A DNA stretch of 64,000 bases from Nannochloropsis oceanica (GCA_004519485.1 CP038115.1:248001-312000), one strand, 5' to 3'. Counted from the stretch's first letter, positions 42,650 to 54,728 are shown. Notes: a model not told the origin generated them from the letters alone. Translations and numbers: made by a program.

Positions 42650-44581
42650 TTATTGCCTGAACTGCTGTTTGTCAAGGTCCTCGAAGTACCGGTGGTAGAG
42701 GGCGGCCTTGGCGCTTATCCGCCCCTTGGGATCCAGCACGACCAGTTTCTGAGATAGGGAAAGAGGAAAAGAGGGTGAGATGCGCTTCGCGACCCAGACG
42801 TAGACACAACGACAAGGACACGCCTTCCCCCCTCTTTTTTTTCTTCGCTTCAGATCAGTCTTCTCTCCAGCTCCGCCTCGTCGATGACCACGTATTGTTC
42901 AGTTATTTCGTGAGCGTCACGGCGGGCCGAAAAGGGGGGAAAGAGAACCGGTAGGGAGGAGAGGAGAAGGAAAAGAGAGTGAAGGAGGAAAGATGGGAGG
43001 GACGGAGGACGTACCTCCAACAAATCTAGCCCCGCCTCGTCGATGGTCGGGCAGTACTTTGTTAGCTTCACGGCGGGCCAGATGGGAAAAGACGGGTTCC
43101 AGTCCTGGAGTGCCGTTACGCCTGGCCAGCATTCCTCCGAAGGCGTGCCACAGGAGCGGAAAATCTATAAAGAGGAAGGGAAGGAGGGAGGGGGCAAAGG
43201 GAGAAGGGATCAGTGAGGTGGTGCTTTCATGCCTGGCCAGCATCTCGAATGAATACGTCTCACGAGCGCAGGCGCCGAGGGCTCGGAGGGAAGGAAAGAG
43301 GGAAGGAGAGAAAGAGGGGAAGAGGGGGGAAGGGGAACCTATTGAGTGTACCTTGAAGAGCTGATCAATCTCGGAGTCGCCTTGGAACATGGCGCGCTTA
43401 CAGAGCATTTCCACAAAGATCACGCCGCACGCCCACACGTCCACGGGAGGGGCGTACGTCTGGGAGCCCAACAAAATCTCGGGGGGGCGATACCACAACG
43501 TCACCACCTCGTGCGTCAAGGGCCGAATCGGAGGGACGAAGGCACGGGCCAGGCCGAAATCAGCAATTTTCAACCTCCCTTCTTTGGAGACCAACAGATT
43601 TTGTGGCTTAAGGTCTCGGTGCATAATTCCCCTGGCATGGCAAAAGGCGAGGCCGTGGAAAATTTGGAAGAGGAAGGACTTGACGACACTGCGGGCGAGT
43701 TGCCCCGACTGGGCCTCCATGTATTTTTTCAGGTCTCGGTCGACGAACTCGAAGACGAGGTATAGCCGGCCTTCGCTTTGGACACAGTCCAGTAGTCTGG
43801 GGCGGGGGGAAGGAAGGAGGGAGGGAGTGAGCGAGGGAGCGAGGGAAGGGGTCAGATGGAAGAAACCGAGGAAGCGAGGCAGAAAGTGGGAAATGGATTT
43901 CCCATTGCTTATGTATCCATGCTCTCGACCACCTTCCTCTTTTCAGCTCACACGCCCTCTCTCCCTCCATCCCTTCGTCACTCCCTCAAAAACGTACTCA
44001 ACAATGCAGGGGTGCCTCAGCTCTTGTAGCAAGGAAATCTCCCGCAACGCTGTGCTGGGGATACCTTCATCCTCCATCTCTAGACGAATCCTCTATTGGT
44101 GTCGGGAGTGAAAGGGTGTGCGTATGAGTGTGTTTTGATATACGTGTGTTTTGAGCCACCAAGTAATGCATGCGCCCTGGCATCGACAAGGAAATGATGC
44201 CCATAACACGGGGAAAAAACAAAGCATCGACACAATGAATTACAAATTATTATCCTACACATTTCTATCTAATTCATAGGCTCGGTCTCATTCCTTGACT
44301 TTCACCATGCCGCTCTCTTTCCCTCCCCCCATTTCCTCCTCTCTCTCTACCTTGAGGGCGACGATGTCGTTGGTCTGCTTGTCCCGAGCCTTGTACACCA
44401 CACCGTACGTCCCCTCTCCCAGATTTCCGCCCCCATTTTTCTCAATCTTTTGATATCTGAAGATAGCGGGAGTAGGAATAAGTGGAAAGGAGGGAGAGAG
44501 GGGGGTGTAAGCCTGCGTGGCTAAAAGGGCGCAGGGGAAAGCGGGGAGGGGGAGAAAGAAGCGATTCTCTTACCTGTCCAT
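42650..44581 (-). CDS. Cyclin-dependent kinase, CDK1/2 (CDKA) type with PSTALRE helix
   Basis: Six exons join in frame: 44581-44574, 44456-44351, 44092-43998, 43796-43352, 43164-43015 and 42748-42650, exactly 300 residues, the usual CDK size. Exon 1 codes only Met-Asp and two bases of an Arg codon. Visible motifs: glycine loop [13 protein letters not shown] with the inhibitory Thr-Tyr pair, cyclin-binding helix PSTALRE in place of [25 protein letters not shown], the activation-loop Thr in [25 protein letters not shown], and the C-lobe end [13 protein letters not shown]. The protein drives the cell cycle with a cyclin partner. Five residues are inserted before the glycine loop ([12 protein letters not shown]). 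Introns 4 and 5 carry decayed copies of parts of exon 5. Confidence 0.93.
42869..42928 (-). pseudogene. Decayed copy of the 3' half of CDK exon 5, in intron 5
   Basis: This segment matches exon 5 at 43028-43079: CCGCCTCGTCGATG and TCACGGCGGGCC are shared, with diverged bases and a small indel between. A minus frame still reads [10 protein letters not shown] where exon 5 reads [11 protein letters not shown]. No useful donor follows. Confidence 0.7.
43221..43270 (-). pseudogene. Decayed copy of the 5' half of CDK exon 5, in intron 4
   Basis: The plus-strand text here shares TGCCTGGCCAGCAT and the spaced CGT...CAC.AGCG pattern with exon 5 at 43110-43160. Translated in any frame it no longer reads as kinase, so it is a relic of an exon duplication. 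Confidence 0.65.
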
Positions 44582-45328
44582 TGGCTGTCCGTCCGTGCCC
44601 TACCGCTGTATCCGGGACACGTCTCTGTCACATATTTGTAAATGTGTGATTGCGCGGGTCAGTGTGAGCGTGTATGAAAGTGTGCGTGAGACGGGGGTGT
44701 CGAAAACGACCCTCTCCTTAATTCTGTGTGACTTCGCTTGGCCCGTGCAAGCAGGTGCAAGTCCAGATGTCCCTTCCGGCCCTCTCCACAGCCAAGGAGA
44801 TCCATACTTATCACATCTACATTGTATGGGTCCTCACACCGCAAACGTCCATTGTCTTCCATAACCCACAGCTCGCTTGGTCGTAATGGTAACCTATATA
44901 AACCTGAGAAGGTGGGACGAGGCAGAGCAAGGAAAACATGCCGGCCGTACATTTCGACCAGTCCAAGCTCCAGGCGTCTTTTTCCTGGACACAGTCACTA
45001 CCGATTTGCCAAGGCTCGTCAAGTTTGCGTTTGGATGCATGGGTATTTGTTGTGGCTGTCGCGAACAGTGGTCCACTTGAGTGTTTGGGCGATGCAAGCG
45101 AAGGGATAGGGCAGGGTTGCCTTTATTCACATTTTCCCCATGCACCCTCTGAGGCTGCGGCTTTGTGGCGTCCGGTCTCTGCCCCTTAGCCTAGATCCAG
45201 GCACAATACCATGATGCACTTCGTTTCTTACCTCTGGCAATCCTTCCGGTACTTCTTGCCAATTTCCATCACAAGCACAGAGAGTTCCGAAGCCCACTGC
45301 CGACCTCCTCTTCATCCTCCCCACTACC
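44582..45328. promoter_or_regulatory. Shared 5' region of the CDK and Cgi121 genes
   Basis: About 750 bp between divergent starts, with several short frames and no recognised gene. A TATATAAACC box at about 44893 is the best core-promoter candidate. It is far from both ATGs, so leader introns are possible. Confidence 0.35.
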
Positions 45329-46317
45329 ATGACGCCCCCTCCTTCCCCTACTCCTTCACCCTGTTTTCCTGCTGCAGACCACAACCAACCTCGAGAAGAC
45401 GTGCAAATTAATCCTGATGATGAGGATACCATCTATGAGACGGTGCTTTTTCCGCAGAACCACACGGTACGTAGGTCGAAAAAGAGAGACATTTGCGCAG
45501 CGGCGGTGTGTGGGGATCAGGAAAGCAGGAACGAAGACACGGTACCACCCCGTCGGCGTTTCGTTATGTCAAGAGAATGGACATAAGATCAATTATACGC
45601 AAAACAAAGCGCCTGAGTGCAGACGTCACCGCACATTCAAATTAATTTACCCAAACCTCACCTCTTCTTTCACTCTCACAGCTCCACATTCTCCTCTACG
45701 AGGACGTGGTCAATGCTTCGGAGATTCGCACCGCACTGCTCGACGGTACCCTGCCTGAATTCGCTCTCATTAAACCTAGCATGGTTCTATCCTCCTTCCA
45801 CATCCTCCTCGCCGCCTCCACCGCCCTCCTCCAACTAGCCCAGGGCACCATGCGTTTGAAGACTCTCCACGCCGAGCTCCTGTATTCTCTCTCCCCCACC
45901 ACTAATATCTCAGAAGCCTTCCGTGTTTTTGGTGGTGGTGCTTCTGCTGACAGCAGCAGTAGCAACTCCTCTACTCCTCTCCTCTTAGCGTTTATTGATT
46001 CTTCCAAGGAAGCAATAAGAGAGAAAATCATCCCTCTCGTGCAGGGCAAGGCAGTAGCAGCGGAAAAAGTGATGGCTTATTTGAACGCACGGCCCTTGTC
46101 GAAAGAGCGGATAGAGAGGTTTCGAAAAGTGTTCAAGATAGAAGAGGGAAAGAGGGAAGGAGGGAAGGGTGGAGGGGGAGGGAGGAGGAAGCAGAAAGGA
46201 AGTGAGAGTATTGTGGTGGAGGGAGGAGGAGGGGCAGGAAGAAGGGCAGGGAGGGATGAGGCGGAGGAGTTGGAGCATGCAGTCGTGTCCAGGATAGCGG
46301 CGAAGCGTCTTCTGTGA
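45329..46317 (+). CDS. CGI121: EKC/KEOPS complex subunit Cgi121 (TPRKB)
   Basis: Two exons, 45329-45466 and 45682-46317, join in phase 0 to give 257 residues. The core matches TPRKB/Cgi121: LHILLYEDVVNASEIRTALL, FALIKPSMVLSSFHILLAAS, LKTLHAELLYSLSPTTNISE, AFRVFGGGA and the C-terminal helix ELEHAVVSRIAAKRLL. Cgi121 binds the Bud32 kinase and tRNA in the complex that makes t6A at position 37 of ANN-decoding tRNAs. The family is usually about 175-180 residues. The extra length comes from the N-terminus and a Gly-Arg-Lys insert (GGKGGGGGRRKQKGSESI) placed just before the last helix. The start is the only ATG that leaves a short sensible exon 1. Confidence 0.85.
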
Positions 46318-46766
46318 TTTCAAGAAGAGATGTATTACGTTCCCTTCCTCCCTTCCTCCCTCCCTGCCTCCGAGGCAAGGGAGCGACCTGTCTCCTGTAA
46401 AGAGATAACGGCGATTGAGAACTGCTGATAGTTTGGTCCCAGACAATCGAATAGAAGTATTTGTTTGAAAATTTAAGGAATGAAAGTAAAATGTGAAAGG
46501 TGAAATATTTGACTGGCAAAAGGCGCGTCTAATGCCTCCAGTATTCACAGGCCCCTCCTGCCTCCTCATTGCTTTCTCGGGCCCGGGTTTTTTCTTCTCC
46601 ATTTCCTTCTTCTGCTTCTTCTGCTTCTTCTGCTTCTTCTTAATCTTCATACCCTTCTCAGTCCTAGTCTTCTTATCGCCATACTTCCTCTTCCCCTTCT
46701 TCTATCCCTCCTCTCTTTTTCTAGTGTATAAGCGTATCCCCTCCCTCCCTCCCTCCCTCCCTTCCT
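46318..46766. other. Intergenic region, convergent 3' ends
   Basis: About 450 bp between the Cgi121 and ETFB stops. It contains CTTCTTCTG repeats (46607-46640, plus) and a CCCT tetranucleotide run (46741-46760). No gene is seen. Confidence 0.6.
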
Positions 46767-48085
46767 CTAGACCACTTTCGCCTCGTTTTTGAGCTTGTCT
46801 ACGAGCTCATCCACCGTCTCCACCATGATGCCCCCCTTCCTCTTGGGCGGATCTGCCACGGAAAGCACGGTTATTTTCGGCGTAAGATCGATCCCTAGTG
46901 CTTCGGAGGTGAGGAGCTCCATGGGCTTCTTCTTGGCCTTCATAATGTTGGGGATGGTGGCGTATCTACAAGGTTCAAGGGAGGCAAGGGAGGGAAAGAA
47001 GGGAAGGAAGGAAAGGGAGGGAGGGAAGGGAGGGAATGGAGGGAGGGAGGGAGGAAGGGAAGGGTTTTGAGTGGGGTTTGTCTAGGAGGCTTAACGATGC
47101 CGAGGGAAGAATGGAGGTTCAAGGAATTCCGTCCGCTTCTTTCTTTTAAAACATAATTTACGTTGCTGACGGAAGTGATTCTATGCTTTTCAAAGACAAT
47201 GTGAACGCATGGGTATATGTATGTGCATGTGTGCGAGTGTACGAGAGTCAAACTGATGCAGGGAGAGGGAGGAAAGGCACGCCCAAGCATCTCCACTTAC
47301 CTCGGAGTATTCAACCGCAAATCCGTCGAGATCACCGCTGGTAGATTAATTTTGAGGACTTCTGAGCCTGTGTCTGTTTCTCGCTCTACCTGCAGGGCCT
47401 TGTTGCCGTCCACAGGCTCCACCCCCGCGGAAAACGTCGCCTGGGGCCATCCGAGCAAGGCAGCAAGCATAGGGGCGGTCTGTGCGTAGTCACCATCAAT
47501 GGACTGTTTCCCCAGGATAACCAATCCGGCCTTTTCCTTCTCGACGAGCTTGGAGAGGATTTTGGCCACTGCCAGGGGCTGGATCTCTTGGTCAGGCCTT
47601 AGGGACGTCTCGATGTGAATGCTGCGGTCAACGCCCATGGCAAGGGCGGTCCGCAGAGTCTCTTGTGCTTGCTTGGGCCCTACGGAGACTGCAACAATCT
47701 CGGTGGCGACTTTTTTCTCCTTGAGGCGCACGGCTTCTTCGACGGCTATTTCGCAGAAGGGGTTCATAGAGTGCTTAACATTGTTGAGCTCTACGCCTAG
47801 TGTGGGGGGGGGGGGAAGAAGGAGGAAGGGAAGGAGGAGGGAGTGGGGGGCATACTTAGCGAAGGATACTGGAAAAAGTCGGACTTGCGGCTGCCCTGTG
47901 GTAACAGTGCTTGAAGCTGCTTGGCAATTGAGAGGTGCCTTTGGGCATCGCCGACGAGGGGTCTGGAGACCCCGTCCCAACCCTCTACCCATCTGCCCAC
48001 GTAGACACTTACCTTTCTTGTCGGCGGCAACGCGTACTTTGACGGCATAGTCAATTACACGCTTGACGCCTACGAGGATGCGCAT
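46767..48085 (-). CDS. ETFB: Electron transfer flavoprotein subunit beta
   Basis: Exons 48085-48013, 47796-47301 and 46965-46767 join in frame to give 255 residues, the length of the human protein. Motifs: [19 protein letters not shown] at the N-terminus, [38 protein letters not shown], and the ETF-beta recognition loop [19 protein letters not shown], followed by [15 protein letters not shown] takes electrons from matrix acyl-CoA and amino-acid dehydrogenases and passes them to ETF-QO. No clear presequence is seen at this start. The frame stays open upstream to an ATG at 48334, which would add 83 Gln/Ser-rich residues. The short form is preferred by homology. Confidence 0.94.
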
Positions 48086-48935
48086 AGTTGTTGTAAAAGT
48101 ACAGGTGCTGCGAGCTGCTGCGTTGCTCCGGGTGCGCTGCTGCTGCTGGCGATGAAGCGTGACAGAGCAGGAGGGGGTGGCGGATTGTGACTGCTGGCTG
48201 ATCGCTTTGGCCTGGCCACCACGACTCGTGCAAGCCTCCTGTGACGGCAGTGAGAGGGAAGTTTGCTGGTGAGTGGGCTGTGTTTGATGTGGGCGATGCA
48301 GAAGGTTCGCATTTGGTCGCCGGTCAGTCATCATGACGAAGCCGCAGCTTCAGCCGTTGCCGTTGTGTCTGTTCTTCATCAAAAGTGTTAATCGATTTCT
48401 GTCCGTCGCGAACTTACCATCATTTCTTTTCTACTTTGCACCCAAGGTAAAACAAAAGCGAACGCCAGAATGATATTTTGATCCCAAGAATACCTCAAGC
48501 ACAAAAACGATAGAATGTGGAAAGGCTTCGTTCGTGTGTCAACTTCAGCATTTTTGCTTTCTATGAGCTCTTTGTCAGACACTGTATGGAGGTATGATGA
48601 GGTTGGCCGTCAGTGTCGAACAGCACAAGGCAGCAAGGAAATGAAGATCAAGCAGTGATTATAATCAGAGCCGTCAACAAGAACACATATGTCTTGTAGC
48701 GACCTGAAATTTTTTACAAACTTGCCGAAGTAATATTTGAGTCAGAGAGAGAAAGGTATTGTACCGTGGCGACAACCATTTTTTTCGTTTAAATCACAGC
48801 AACTCTTCGATATACCTGTTAAATTATGATATGTAAACACCGCAAACATTCACAAAGACATACACTCGGATATTCCTTTCTCTGTCCTCATTGAAGCCTT
48901 ACATTCTATCGCCCTTCCTCCTCCCCTCAGGAAAT
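48086..48935. other. Region between ETFB promoter and Sec14-like gene 3' end
   Basis: About 850 bp, relatively AT-rich around 48640-48860, with no frame I can support. It should hold the ETFB promoter and the Sec14-like 3' UTR. Confidence 0.5.
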
Positions 48936-50033
48936 CTAAACCTCACTCGGATCAAATGCCCACGTGTTCTTCCCCCCACAGCTCGCCAATAGTTCCTCTG
49001 TGTCCACATACTCCCTCAACCCCTCCATCGTGGCCACCATCCGAATACGAGACGCCCGGCGTTCGTCCAAGAACCGCGCAAATGCATTCCACATCGTCCG
49101 CTGCAGCAATCCCACTGGAGCAATAACCAGCTGAGCCAGTACCTCGGGGTACTGCGCACGAAAGAAATTTAAAAATTCCCGGAGGAATTCCGTGTCGGTG
49201 TTCTGTTTTCAGTGAATTTAGCGGAGAGTGTGTGAGTGTAGGTAAACGGCCTTTCCTCCCTTTCCTTTCCCCATACTATCCCTACCTTCATGCCCGTGTT
49301 GCGCGTGTCCCAGATGATGGTAAAGCCCTTTACATTGTCCGGCATTTCCGACAAGGCCTTTTCGACCTGTGGCGTGGAGGGAGAAAGAAGGGAATTAGTC
49401 AGTGGGGAATGGAGGGAGGAATAAGAAGTTCTCTTTTGCTTGTGGCCCAAGCAAGAGCAAGAGGCAATGAACGAGGCAAAGGGTAAAAGGGGTAGAGGAA
49501 GCAAAATGATGAAAAGAATTTTATGAGTAAGACTACCTGATATGTCATCATCCGCATGATTTCCGCAAGATCTCGATGTTTGGGGTCATGGCACGCCAGC
49601 GAGTAGTAAGCCACGGGCCGACCCTTTTTGTCGGACCCATGGAAGTAGAAGCGACCCTTCTGCAGCTCGGTCAGGCATGATTCTTTGGTAACGGGCAGGT
49701 TCTCGGCGCGCCTTGGAAAGTGGGGAGGGAAAAGGGTGTGGAGATAATTCTTTGTTATCCCTCTCTCGTCTCTCTCTCCTTTCCCTGTGCCATACCATGA
49801 CAACATCATTTCAAGCAGCAAAACACTCACCACTTCAAGTGCGCCTCGTATGCTGAAATCGCCTTGTCCGCTTTCTGGTGGAAGCCCATCAAAAATCGTT
49901 TCAGGTCCTTGGGCTTGGCATCCGGGAAGCGGGCAATCATGCGGTCAAGTTCTCCTTGCAAGACCTGCTGAGTGTTCTTGCCGCCCGGGCTCAGGAGATC
50001 CCACACACGCGGTGTTAGTATTTCCAGTACCAT
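48936..50033 (-). CDS. CRAL-TRIO (Sec14-like) lipid-binding protein
   Basis: Four exons join in frame: 50033-49831, 49711-49537, 49366-49286 and 49202-48936, 241 residues. An N-terminal helical part (LKRFLMGFHQKADKAISAYE) leads into the CRAL-TRIO fold: GRFYFHGSDKKGRPVAYYSL, EKALSEMPDNVKGFTIIWDT, FLNFFRAQYPEVLAQLVIAP then the exchange-loop region AFARFLDERRASRIRMV. Such proteins carry a lipid or other hydrophobic ligand between membranes. The phrase YPEVLAQLVIAPVG takes the place of the usual YPERL...N-A-P. The start is the first ATG in exon 1. A splice acceptor (CGCACTAG) just upstream means there may be an earlier exon I cannot place. Confidence 0.82.
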
Positions 50034-50609
50034 TTCTTCTTGAATGTCCTAGTGCGAGAGAAGTTCCTGTGTGCACGGGTCGGGAAAGTGGGAAGGCGGG
50101 GTTTAGTCTCCTGAGGGCTTGGTGGATCTTTTTTCGTGTAGGGCGGAAATGCAGGGAAGAGTGGCACTAGTCTCTATGGAGCGAGAAATCTCTTGGATTT
50201 TATTTGTTTAGATGACTATCTGTGGTCCTTGCCCTTCGTGTGGTGACTTTTTAGGGCCTGGGTGTGTCGGGTGGATCGACGAGAGAGACAGAAGGAAAGA
50301 AGCACGTCCTGCTTTTCGTGCTCGCTTCCCTGGCCAGCCAATGAAATACCTGCCTTGTCCATGCGGTACCTGTCTCTCCACCCCTCTAGGACATGATGGT
50401 AGCATGGGGGCAGAGTGGACACCCCTTTGTGTGGCCCATGACCTGCTGGTAAGGTCAACGTGCGCGCCAGTTTGTCGCCCACGGCGAGCTCCAACTGCCC
50501 GCATAATCCTTATTCCTTCTAGCAAGTCAACTACCGAGTAAATTTATCACCACACCCACTTAACTGCTACACAGAGAAGCGTACGCGCTCGCTTTTTTCG
50601 TGTGATCTC
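50034..50609. promoter_or_regulatory. Shared 5' region of Sec14-like and DLST genes
   Basis: About 575 bp between divergent starts. Short frames on both strands are probably chance. A missing first exon of the Sec14-like gene could lie here. Confidence 0.35.
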
Positions 50610-52417
50610 ATGCTGCGTCGCGGGGTCCAGTCCACGTCCCAGGGGCTTCAGGGCAGCATCAACGCAGCGACCAAGATGGCGGTAGGGGTAAGTTCTTGCT
50701 TGCTTCCATAAGTTGTACTTTTCGACCCAAGCGGTGTGGGAAATAAAAAGCGGAGGGCATTGGTTGTATCGGCAGGGTGTGACTGATTCCCATTAAGCAG
50801 GTCTGTGGGAGTTCCAGTGCTCGCAATTGTCATAACGATGTTTGGCTGGCAACGAGGACAAAGGCAGGATGGGGAGGGTGATGAATCGGAGGAGGACGGA
50901 CGAGTCCCAATCAAGTCCAGCTGCAATCTTGGGGTACGCCCGCTCGAGCAAGACAGAAAGGGGAAGAGGAGAAGACAAGTGTATCGTCACCTAGGACCCA
51001 CTTTATCCATCGAAAGAAGGACGACGATGATCGCCCCCCCCTCTCTCACCCACCCCCTCCCACACTACCCACAACACCACAGCACACCCGCAACACCTTC
51101 AAGTCTGTGCCGCTGGTCAGACTTCTGCATGCCTCCTCTTCCCCCTCCTCGACTCATCTCCTGTTGCGTAGCACAGTCAACCGAATCCAACATACCTTTA
51201 CGCAGCGAGACCCCTTCCAGTTCGCAGTTCGGGCCTTCTCCACCCCCGATGGGTCCAACTTCCTCCTCAACGTCCCCAGTATGGGCGATTCCATCACAGA
51301 GGGCACCATCGTCAATTGGCAGAAACGAGAAGGGGACTGGGTGAACGCCGATGATGTCATCGTGGTCCTCGAGACCGACAAAGTCAGTGTAGATGTCCGT
51401 GCACCCCGCGCAGGGATCGTTAAGGAGGTGATTGGCGCTGAAGGCGATACCGTTGGCGTCGGTTCTCCCCTAGCCAAGATTGACACGTCGGCCGCCAAGC
51501 CTGAAGGTGCTTCCCCGGAAGCAGTTGCTTCTGCTCCTGCCCCTCCTCCCCCTAAGGCCGCTGCTGAAGCTCCTGCTTCTGCCACCCCTCCTCCTCCCCC
51601 TCCTCCCAACCCGGCCCCTACTGCGGCCAAACCTACTCCTTCTCCTGCTGCTGCTGTCAAACCCTCCTCTCCTGCCCCCGCAACCGCTGCATCAGCCGCC
51701 GCTGGCTCGCGCACGGAGACCCGGGTGAAGATGAACCGGATGCGTCTTCGTATTGCCGAACGGCTTAAAAGTGCGCAGAACACCGCGGCGATGCTGACGA
51801 CCTTCCAGGAAGTGGACATGGGTAACTTGATGGAGATGCGGGCTGCTTACAAGGAGGAGTTTGAGAAGACCCACGGTGTGAAACTTGGTTTTATGTCGGC
51901 GTTTGTGAAGGCCTCGACGGCCGCTCTTCTGGAGCTGCCGGCCGTGAATGCTTTCATTGACGAGGGGACCAAGGAGATCGTGTATAGAAACTACTGCGAT
52001 GTTTCGGTGGCTGTAGCGAGTCCGGCTGGCTTAGTCGTGCCAGTGTTGAGGAATGCAGAGAGTATGTCTTTCGCAGGGGTGGAGAAACAGATTGCTCTGT
52101 ACGGGAAAAAGGCGAAGGAGGGGCAGCTGGCCTTGGAGGACATGGCGGGCGGAACGTTCACGATTTCGAATGGCGGGGTGTTTGGGAGTTTGTTTGGGAC
52201 TCCAATTATTAACCCGCCACAAAGCGCGATTCTCGGAATGCATGCAACCAAGATGAGGGCGGTGGTCGGGAGGGATGGCCAGGTGATGGCGAGGCCGATG
52301 ATGTACTTGGCGCTGACGTATGACCATCGTTTGATCGATGGTCGGGAGGCGGTGACGTTTTTGAAAAGCGTTGCGGCCAAGATTGAAGACCCGAGGCGGA
52401 TGGTGTTGGAACTTTGA
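50610..52417 (+). CDS. DLST: Dihydrolipoamide succinyltransferase (E2 of 2-oxoglutarate dehydrogenase)
   Basis: Exons 50610-50687 and 51083-52417 join in phase 0 (donor GGGGTAAGT, acceptor ACCACAG) to give 470 residues. Exon 1 ([20 protein letters not shown]) and the start of exon 2 form an Arg/Ser-rich mitochondrial presequence. The lipoyl domain has the modified Lys in [14 protein letters not shown]. An Ala-Pro-rich hinge follows, with no E3-binding domain, as usual for eukaryotic DLST. The catalytic domain reads [40 protein letters not shown] and [12 protein letters not shown] with His about 441 and Asp about 445. It transfers succinyl groups to CoA in the TCA cycle. The lack of the E3-binding domain separates it from the pyruvate dehydrogenase E2. 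Confidence 0.94.
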
Positions 52418-52978
52418 GTGTAGAGGGGAGTAGGGGAGCATAAGAGGAGAATTTATGTTGTGTAGGGGTAGATGGGGGATGAATCTGGCGGGAGGGGCTT
52501 GACTTAGTATATTTATTTCTTGTTCGGTTGGAGCGTAAGGACAAAGCATTACTTTTGTCGGAGGAACGGGGATCTACTAAAACGGGCGAGAAAATAGAGA
52601 GAGTTGGAAACGCGGAGGGTGGCAGGGCACGGCAGAAATGTACGAAAGAGAGTAGCCGTGCAGAAGGCAGTTAGACGCAACGACCTCTGTATCGAAGAGA
52701 ATTTTGAGGCTGTCAGGTGAACATTGTTACTTTTTTATCTACGTCTTTCTACCATGCACTTCGACACTACCTCTCTACTCGGTGGATTGCGACCGATTCC
52801 ATTGCGCGGTGGTCAGCGCATTCATTCCAGCCTCTTTATCGCACGCAATGCGCATGGTAGGGCAGGGCAGCCCAGCCCCAGCCCAGCCTCGGCAATATAT
52901 ATCCCCGCATAAATAATCTCGCTTCCACTAATCAGACACGGCAACCAATCTTGAGCACAGATGCGGCGCTGAGGTGAA
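52418..52978. other. Region between DLST and the CRT-like gene
   Basis: About 560 bp on the same strand as both neighbours. It contains a short GCCCAGCCCCAGCCC repeat and TATATATCC near 52896-52904, about 75 bp before the next start, a fair core-promoter candidate. No gene is seen. Confidence 0.45.
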
Positions 52979-54728
52979 ATGGAGGTGCGAGCAGAGATCT
53001 TGGAGGCGCTGCATAATGCGGCGGCAGACATAGACGAGGTAAGCAAGCAAAGACGACATGGGAAAATCGTGGCGGCGCGGGGTTGGACCTCATTATCCGC
53101 AGGACAACAGTGGAGCAATCTTGCAGGGGGGAGAAGGGGAGAAATCAAGGGAGGAAGAATAAGGATAGAGGAGGGTGGGTCGTGACTTCATTAGATTTTG
53201 CGTGCGTGCGCCTTATGCGACGCGTAGAAACCGATCATCAGGTCCTCAATATGACCCTCCCATTCCTCCAAACCCATACACACAAACACACCACACAACA
53301 CAGTCCACCGATGAAGAAAAGCTTGAAAAACTCCGCCTGAATGGCTTCTGTAATGATTTGGAAGCCCCCTTACCAGCTTCCTCCGCCCTCTCCTCCTCTG
53401 CCCACGCCACACCTAGCGTGGCCCCAGCCTCCTGCACTCTCTTCATCATCGTCGCCGCCCTCGTCTCTGTCGGGACCGTCCTAACGATTATCACCAAACT
53501 CATGACGATACCGATGGCTAATTACACTTCGGCTCTCACCCTTCAAACCGTCTTCGCCTTTATTCCTCTCACCTTCATCCACATTGGCTTCAAACACAAA
53601 ATGGGCAAATTGCTCCGTGCAGATTTCTTCTACCCCTGGAAGCCTGTCGTGATTATCTCCATCCTTTACGCCCTCGGCCAGTTTCTCTTCATTTTTGGAA
53701 CACAATTCACCAGCGGCCCAATACAAGTCATTATATCTCAATCAGCCATTCCATTTAGCATGGGCATTTCGCATTTAATGCTTGGCTCGAACTACAGGAG
53801 AAGACATTACATAGGAGCCGTACTCGTCGTTCTCGGCATCATCCTCGCAGTCGGTGGCTCTCTTGCCAGCGAACAAATCGATGCATTCGAAGCAGGATGG
53901 ATTGTTGGCTACATACTCTCTATGGTGCCCCCGGTTATTTACACGGTCTACAGCGAGAGCCTCTTCAAAGAGAGAGCTACCCCTCCTGACCCTGTCATTT
54001 TTACGGGGCTAATCTCCACCATTCAATTTTTCTTCCTCTGCCTTCTTGCTCCCATCTTTCCCTACCTCGAACAACCTCCATCTACCCTCTCTTCTCTCCT
54101 TCCCTCGCTCCTCGCGGGGGGGAAGTGCTTGGTAGGGATAAATACATTGCCTTCGGACGACTGCTGGCCCCTTGCTCCCTCCCTCGTCCTCACCTACAAC
54201 ATTTTAAATATTGTCTTACTCTACCCCACGTTCGCCTTGCTTGACCGCGGGTCATCAAATGTCTTCTGGCTCGCCTGCACACTGATTGTACCCTTTTCGG
54301 GATTTGCTTTCTCCCTTCCCGTAATCCCCGACGCCCAACCAGTGACACTTGAGAACAGCCTCGCGCTCTTGGTCATTGTGCTCGGCTTGGGGACCTACGG
54401 TTTCTCCACGAAAACGGCTGAGGCGGGGTTAGCATACATAAGACGAGCTTTATCGGGGCAGAGAGCCATTGCCAGCGATAGTGACAATTTGCTGACAAGG
54501 CTCGAGATGGTCTCTCTTCCTTCGTCCTCCTCTTCCTCCTCGTCTTCCTCCTCCTCCTCCACCACGGCAACCGTCTCCATCATGTCCTCCTTCTCCTCCC
54601 TTCCTTCTCCACTCTCGCCCTCAACGCCACAGGTACGCCAACGAGGGCCGAATGAAAAGAAGAAGGGAGAGAATGTGGCCAGCACTTTGCCGTCTCCCTT
54701 CCTTCCCACCGGCGCCGGAAGAGGATAG
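52979..54728 (+). CDS. CRT-like (chloroquine-resistance-transporter family) drug/metabolite transporter
   Basis: Exons 52979-53038 and 53304-54728 join in phase 0, 494 residues. About ten hydrophobic helices can be seen from residue 65 on, for example CTLFIIVAALVSVGTVLTII, VVIISILYALGQFLFIFGTQ and YIGAVLVVLGIILAVGGSLA. The motif PIQVIISQSAIPFSMGISHL followed by Y-R-R-R-H-Y-I-G-A, and later PPVIYTVYSESLFKE, fit the CRT-like branch of the DMT superfamily. Plant and algal members move glutathione or other small thiols or peptides across plastid or vacuole membranes; the substrate here is unknown. The first 60 residues lack a clear presequence. The tail after residue 430 is Ser-rich and cytosolic by inference. 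Confidence 0.78.
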
